Origin: JAWWBG01 sp033721095
GTDB taxonomy: Bacteria; Actinomycetota; Nitriliruptoria; Nitriliruptorales; Nitriliruptoraceae
Reading direction: 5' to 3'
Length of the DNA stretch: 7,792 nucleotides
Assembly: GCA_033721095.1 (NCBI GenBank)
Contig: JAWWBG010000126.1
Coordinates: forward strand, 1 to 7,792
Shown: piece after piece, positions 5,725 through 7,792 of the stretch
Numbering within the stretch: the stretch's first letter is position 1
How the letters are laid out: every line of letters starts with the position of its first letter
Made by a program: the position numbers and the translations under genes
Notes under the pieces: generated by a model
Database searches by the model: none
What the model was told of the DNA's origin: nothing
What the model saw: the letters and a program-made list of their open reading frames with translations, nothing else

Positions 5725-6129
5725 ATGGAGGACTTGAAGGGCGATCCGGTCCCGACGTCAGCCGGTGAGGCGGCCAGGGCCATCACCGACGACGTCCGAC
5801 GCCTCGTCCGGGCGGAGGTCGAGCTCGCGAAGGCCGAGGTCAAGGGTCAGGTCGCGGCCCGCGGTGTCGCGATCGGGCTGATCGCCTTCGCGGTGCTCCT
5901 CGACCTGCTCGTCCTGTACTGGTTGACCGCAGCCATCCACGGCGCCTGGTCGCTCGCGTTCTCCTCGTGGGCGGCTGCGCTCCTGACCGCGGCGGTCGTC
6001 GGAGGACTCGCATTGGTCGTCGGCGGCATTGCCATGCTCATCCTGCGACGACCGATGACGCCGCCGGAACGGGCGCAGGCGGCAGCGCAGGCAACGGGCG
6101 AGATGGTCAGGGAGAAGCTGGGGCGCTGA
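5725..6129 (+). CDS. Holin-X/DUF1469-type membrane protein
   Basis: This 134-residue protein has the layout of the actinobacterial putative Holin-X family (holin superfamily III). An N-terminal amphipathic charged helix contains ITDDVRRLVRAEVELAKAEVKGQ (about 20-42). Two hydrophobic hairpin-forming segments follow (about 46-70 and 80-107), and a short charged tail ends in REKLGR. Despite the family name, chromosomal members are usually not phage genes. They are thought to be membrane-associated proteins of unknown role, often encoded beside DUF3618 proteins, as here, although here the two genes face each other. No phage genes are visible nearby. The start at 5725 is set by AGGAGG with a 5-base spacer. 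The stop is 5 bases from the stop of the opposing gene. Confidence 0.85.
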   Translation: MEDLKGDPVPTSAGEAARAITDDVRRLVRAEVELAKAEVKGQVAARGVAIGLIAFAVLLDLLVLYWLTAAIHGAWSLAFSSWAAALLTAAVVGGLALVVGGIAMLILRRPMTPPERAQAAAQATGEMVREKLGR

Positions 6130-6139
6130 CGACGTCAGC
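6125..6139. terminator. Small hairpin overlapping two convergent stop codons
   Basis: GCTGAC (6125-6130) and GTCAGC (6134-6139) form a perfect 6-base-pair stem around GAC. The arms contain the TGA stop of the forward Holin-X-type gene (6127-6129) and the TGA stop of the reverse DUF3618-like gene (6137-6135). No U-run follows on either side. It is at best a weak or factor-assisted terminator and could be a by-product of the mirrored stop codons. Confidence 0.35.
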
Positions 6140-6380
6140 CCTCGTCGAGCACCTCACGGACGGCCCGCTTGATGTTTCCGCGTTCGCGTGCGCGGCGCCA
6201 CGTCCCCAGTAGCCACGACAACACCAACCACGTCGTCAGCGCCGCGGCAGCCACCGCGGCGACCACGCGGCCGATGTTCTCGGGATTCGGCAGGCGACTC
6301 GCAAGGACATCGAGGTCACGAGCGAGGTCGTCCTGGATGGCACGGACGTCCTGCTCCAGCTCGTCGATGGACTTGCCCAC
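6135..6380 (-). CDS. DUF3618-like small membrane protein
   Basis: This 81-residue protein begins with a charged helical segment (SIDELEQDVRAIQDDLARDLDVLASRL, about 4-30) like that of DUF3618 proteins, in which such segments are followed by a single membrane helix. Here the hydrophobic helix covers about 37-59 and a basic, Arg-rich tail follows. The function is unknown. The family commonly sits with Holin-X-type proteins, and the neighbouring convergent gene is one. The start is GTG at 6380, with GGAGG 7 bases upstream. Only 39 bases separate it from the stop of the alcohol dehydrogenase on the same strand, so it may be the tail of that transcript. The family call is by pattern only and moderately sure; that it is a real gene is more secure. 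Confidence 0.75.
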   Translation of the reverse strand: MGKSIDELEQDVRAIQDDLARDLDVLASRLPNPENIGRVVAAVAAAALTTWLVLSWLLGTWRRARERGNIKRAVREVLDEG

Positions 6381-6419
6381 GGTCGAACCTCCACGAGCGC
6401 AGGACAGTAGTGAGCAGTT

Positions 6420-7505
6420 CTAGAGCGTGACGACCGTTCGAATCCCCTCGCCGGCTTCCATGCGTGCGAAGGCGTCGTCGATCCCGGTCAGGTCCGTGCG
6501 ATCGGTGATCATCGACTCGAGATCGAGGCGACCGTCCTGCCAGGCCTCGACGAGGATCGGGAAGTCTCGCTGGGGATCGACGCCACCGGCGACACAGCCC
6601 GTGATCGTCTTGGCGCCGAACATCAACTCCAGGGCGTTGAACTCGACCGTGTCGTGGGGCTTGCCCGCACCCACCACCGTGATCCTGCCGCCGCGACGTG
6701 TCATGTCGTAGGCCTGCCGGATCGTCGAGCCGAACCCGACGACCTCGATCGCGTGGTCGACCCCGCGCCAGGCCGTCATCTCCATCACTGTCATCGGCAG
6801 GTTCTCGTGCTCGGCCGGGTCGAGGGTGTCGGTCGCTCCCAGCTTGCGGGCCCAGTCCCGTCGCTCGGGGACCATGTCGATCGCGATGATCCGCTCGGCG
6901 CCGGCCATCCGGGCACCCTGGACCGCGGAGAGCCCGACGCCCCCACAACCGATGACGGCGACGGCGTCGCCCTCGGCGACCTTCGCCGTGTTGAGGACCG
7001 CGCCGGCACCGGTCGAGATGGCGCAGCCGATGAGCGAGGCCACCTCGAGGGGAATGTCCGGATCGATCTTCACGGCGGCACGCTCGAGGACCAGGGTTTC
7101 CTCGGCGAACGTCCCAGCGCCCTGCATCGGGACCAGTGGTTGGCCGTCGAGCGTGAGGCAGGGTGCACCGAGCACGTCCCCCATGGCGTTGTCGCACAGC
7201 TCCGGCTGGCCGTGGTTGCACGAGTAGCAGGCATGGCACGGTTGGATGCAGGCGATGATGACGTGGTCGCCGACGGCGAGCGTCGTGACGTCCTCGCCGA
7301 TGTCGGTGACGACACCGGCGCCCTCGTGGCCCAGCACGCACGGCACGGGGTAGGGCAACGTGCCGTTGGCCAGCGACAGGTCCGAGTGGCAGACGCCGGT
7401 GGCCGTGACGGCGACGCGGACCTGGCTCGGTCCCGTGGCCGGCACATCGACGTCATGGATCTCGATCGGCTTGCCCGCCTCGAACAGCACTGCCGCCTGG
7501 ACCAT
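6420..7505 (-). CDS. Zinc-dependent alcohol dehydrogenase (MDR family, class III-like)
   Basis: This enzyme of about 361 residues is a two-zinc medium-chain alcohol dehydrogenase that would oxidise an alcohol to an aldehyde or ketone with NAD. Catalytic zinc ligands are C39 (GVCHSD), H60 (GHEGAG) and C161 (GCAISTGAGA). The structural zinc lobe is C90, C93, C96 and C104 (C-x2-C-x2-C-x7-C). The Rossmann loop is GCGGVG (186-191), and D210 at the end of the second strand favours NAD over NADP. The layout resembles actinobacterial Adh proteins related to class III enzymes. GTG (7508) and ATG (7505) are adjacent in frame; the ATG is chosen because GGGAG lies 6 bases before it. The gene is divergent from a ferredoxin gene, with an operator candidate between them. 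This points to a role after a P450-type hydroxylation, which is inference. Confidence 0.93.
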   Translation of the reverse strand: MVQAAVLFEAGKPIEIHDVDVPATGPSQVRVAVTATGVCHSDLSLANGTLPYPVPCVLGHEGAGVVTDIGEDVTTLAVGDHVIIACIQPCHACYSCNHGQPELCDNAMGDVLGAPCLTLDGQPLVPMQGAGTFAEETLVLERAAVKIDPDIPLEVASLIGCAISTGAGAVLNTAKVAEGDAVAVIGCGGVGLSAVQGARMAGAERIIAIDMVPERRDWARKLGATDTLDPAEHENLPMTVMEMTAWRGVDHAIEVVGFGSTIRQAYDMTRRGGRITVVGAGKPHDTVEFNALELMFGAKTITGCVAGGVDPQRDFPILVEAWQDGRLDLESMITDRTDLTGIDDAFARMEAGEGIRTVVTL

Positions 7506-7511
7506 CACCGG

Positions 7512-7516
7512 CTCCC
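7512..7516 (-). promoter_or_regulatory. Ribosome binding site deciding the alcohol dehydrogenase start
   Basis: The reverse strand reads GGGAG here, 6 bases before the ATG at 7505 and only 3 before the adjacent GTG at 7508. This makes the ATG the more likely start. Confidence 0.6.
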
Positions 7517-7547
7517 GCTCCGTCTTGCGGCGGCACGCTAGCCCAGA

Positions 7548-7569
7548 ACCCTGACGTTCGTGTCAGGGT
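7548..7569. promoter_or_regulatory. Candidate operator, copy 2 (ACCCTGAC-N6-GTCAGGGT)
   Basis: This perfect inverted repeat has the same 8-base arms and spacer length as the copy at 3153-3174; the spacer here is GTTCGT. Twenty of the 22 positions agree between the copies. It lies in the 128-base gap between the divergent alcohol dehydrogenase and ferredoxin genes, 42 bases from the first start and 64 from the second. It is well placed to control both. The shared arms indicate one dimeric regulator for both loci; the protein is not encoded in this window. Confidence 0.78.
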
Positions 7570-7633
7570 CGAGATCGCCGGACCTCGACCGACACGGCGC
7601 AACTAGGTTGCCTCGCGAGGACGGAGGGCCGGC

Positions 7634-7792
7634 GTGAGCGACGAGCTGGAGATCCGCATCGATCGCCAGCGGTGCGCGGGCACGGCCAACTGCGAGTTCT
7701 GGGCGCCGGAGACCTTCGAGGTCGACGACGAGAACAAGTCGACTGTCCTCAACCCCCTCGGCAACAATCTCGACGACGTCCTCGCGGCCGCA
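7634..7792 (+). CDS. Ferredoxin of the P450-partner type (partial, 5' end)
   Basis: Fifty-three codons are present before the window ends. The frame starts at GTG 7634, 5 bases after GGAGGG (7623-7628). The protein begins MSDELEIRIDRQRCAGTANC and continues EFWAPETFEVDDENKSTVL. The first two cluster cysteines, C14 and C20 with CX5C spacing (CAGTANC), are typical of small [3Fe-4S] or variant ferredoxins that pass electrons to cytochrome P450 enzymes in actinomycetes. The later cysteine near the C terminus should lie beyond the right edge; full length is usually about 60-70 residues. It is divergent from the alcohol dehydrogenase and shares its operator candidate. A P450 gene beyond the window is expected but not seen. 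Confidence 0.88.
   Translation, partial: MSDELEIRIDRQRCAGTANCEFWAPETFEVDDENKSTVLNPLGNNLDDVLAAA

Noticed and set aside
5613..5843. Extended start of the SGNH hydrolase up to 5843
   Set aside because: The extra 77 residues overlap the Holin-X-type gene and would bury the signal peptide. The ATG at 5612 has a strong ribosome binding site.
5725..6129. Prophage remnant suggested by the holin-like gene
   Set aside because: No endolysin, structural, integrase or attachment-site sequence is present, and Holin-X-type proteins are common chromosomal genes in Actinomycetota.
6654..7541. Forward open frame of 295 codons antisense to the alcohol dehydrogenase
   Set aside because: The reverse strand holds every zinc ligand and the nucleotide loop of the dehydrogenase; the forward product has no motif.
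7611..7620. Palindrome CCTCGCGAGG just before the ferredoxin ribosome binding site
   Set aside because: Ten-base palindromes of this composition are expected several times by chance in a high-G+C window of this size, and no second copy was seen.

Overview
The window is high-G+C bacterial DNA. Tightly packed genes, frequent GTG starts, strong GGAGG-type ribosome binding sites, 4-base gene overlaps and the protein families present all point to Actinomycetota. These families include a Holin-X-type membrane protein, a DUF3618-like protein, an LPASG-tailed secreted protein, a CX5C ferredoxin of the P450-partner type and an Amidohydrolase-2 enzyme. A deep-branching lineage such as Acidimicrobiia is possible, but the sequence alone cannot fix this. 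Nothing in it looks like a mobile element, CRISPR array, rRNA or tRNA.

Layout. Bases 2-67 are the tail of an unidentified forward gene. A zinc-free quinone oxidoreductase (163-1131, +) follows. It converges on a three-gene reverse operon, read from 3072 down to 1128: a secreted ThuA-domain protein with a sortase-like tail, a 75-residue protein, and a 232-residue protein with MgtE-N-like helical repeats. The three are joined by 4-base overlaps. The forward Amidohydrolase-2 gene (3202-4371) is divergent from this operon. It converges, across a strong hairpin, on a secreted SGNH/GDSL hydrolase (4443-5612, -). Next come a Holin-X-type protein (5725-6129, +) and, convergent with it, a DUF3618-like membrane protein (6135-6380, -). 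A zinc alcohol dehydrogenase (6420-7505, -) lies upstream of the latter. Divergent from the dehydrogenase is a ferredoxin gene that starts at 7634 and runs off the window.

The most informative signal is a pair of near-identical perfect palindromes, ACCCTGAC-N6-GTCAGGGT. One (3153-3174) lies between the ThuA operon and the amidohydrolase, the other (7548-7569) between the alcohol dehydrogenase and the ferredoxin. They look like operators of one dimeric repressor, possibly TetR-type, that is not encoded here. If so, the amidohydrolase, alcohol dehydrogenase and ferredoxin (probably feeding a cytochrome P450 beyond the right edge) would belong to one oxidative catabolic regulon, perhaps with the ThuA operon. 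The substrate cannot be read from the sequence. The enzymes are recognisable families, and I see no clear sign of a wholly new defence or mobile system. The least described unit is the ThuA/MgtE-N-like operon.
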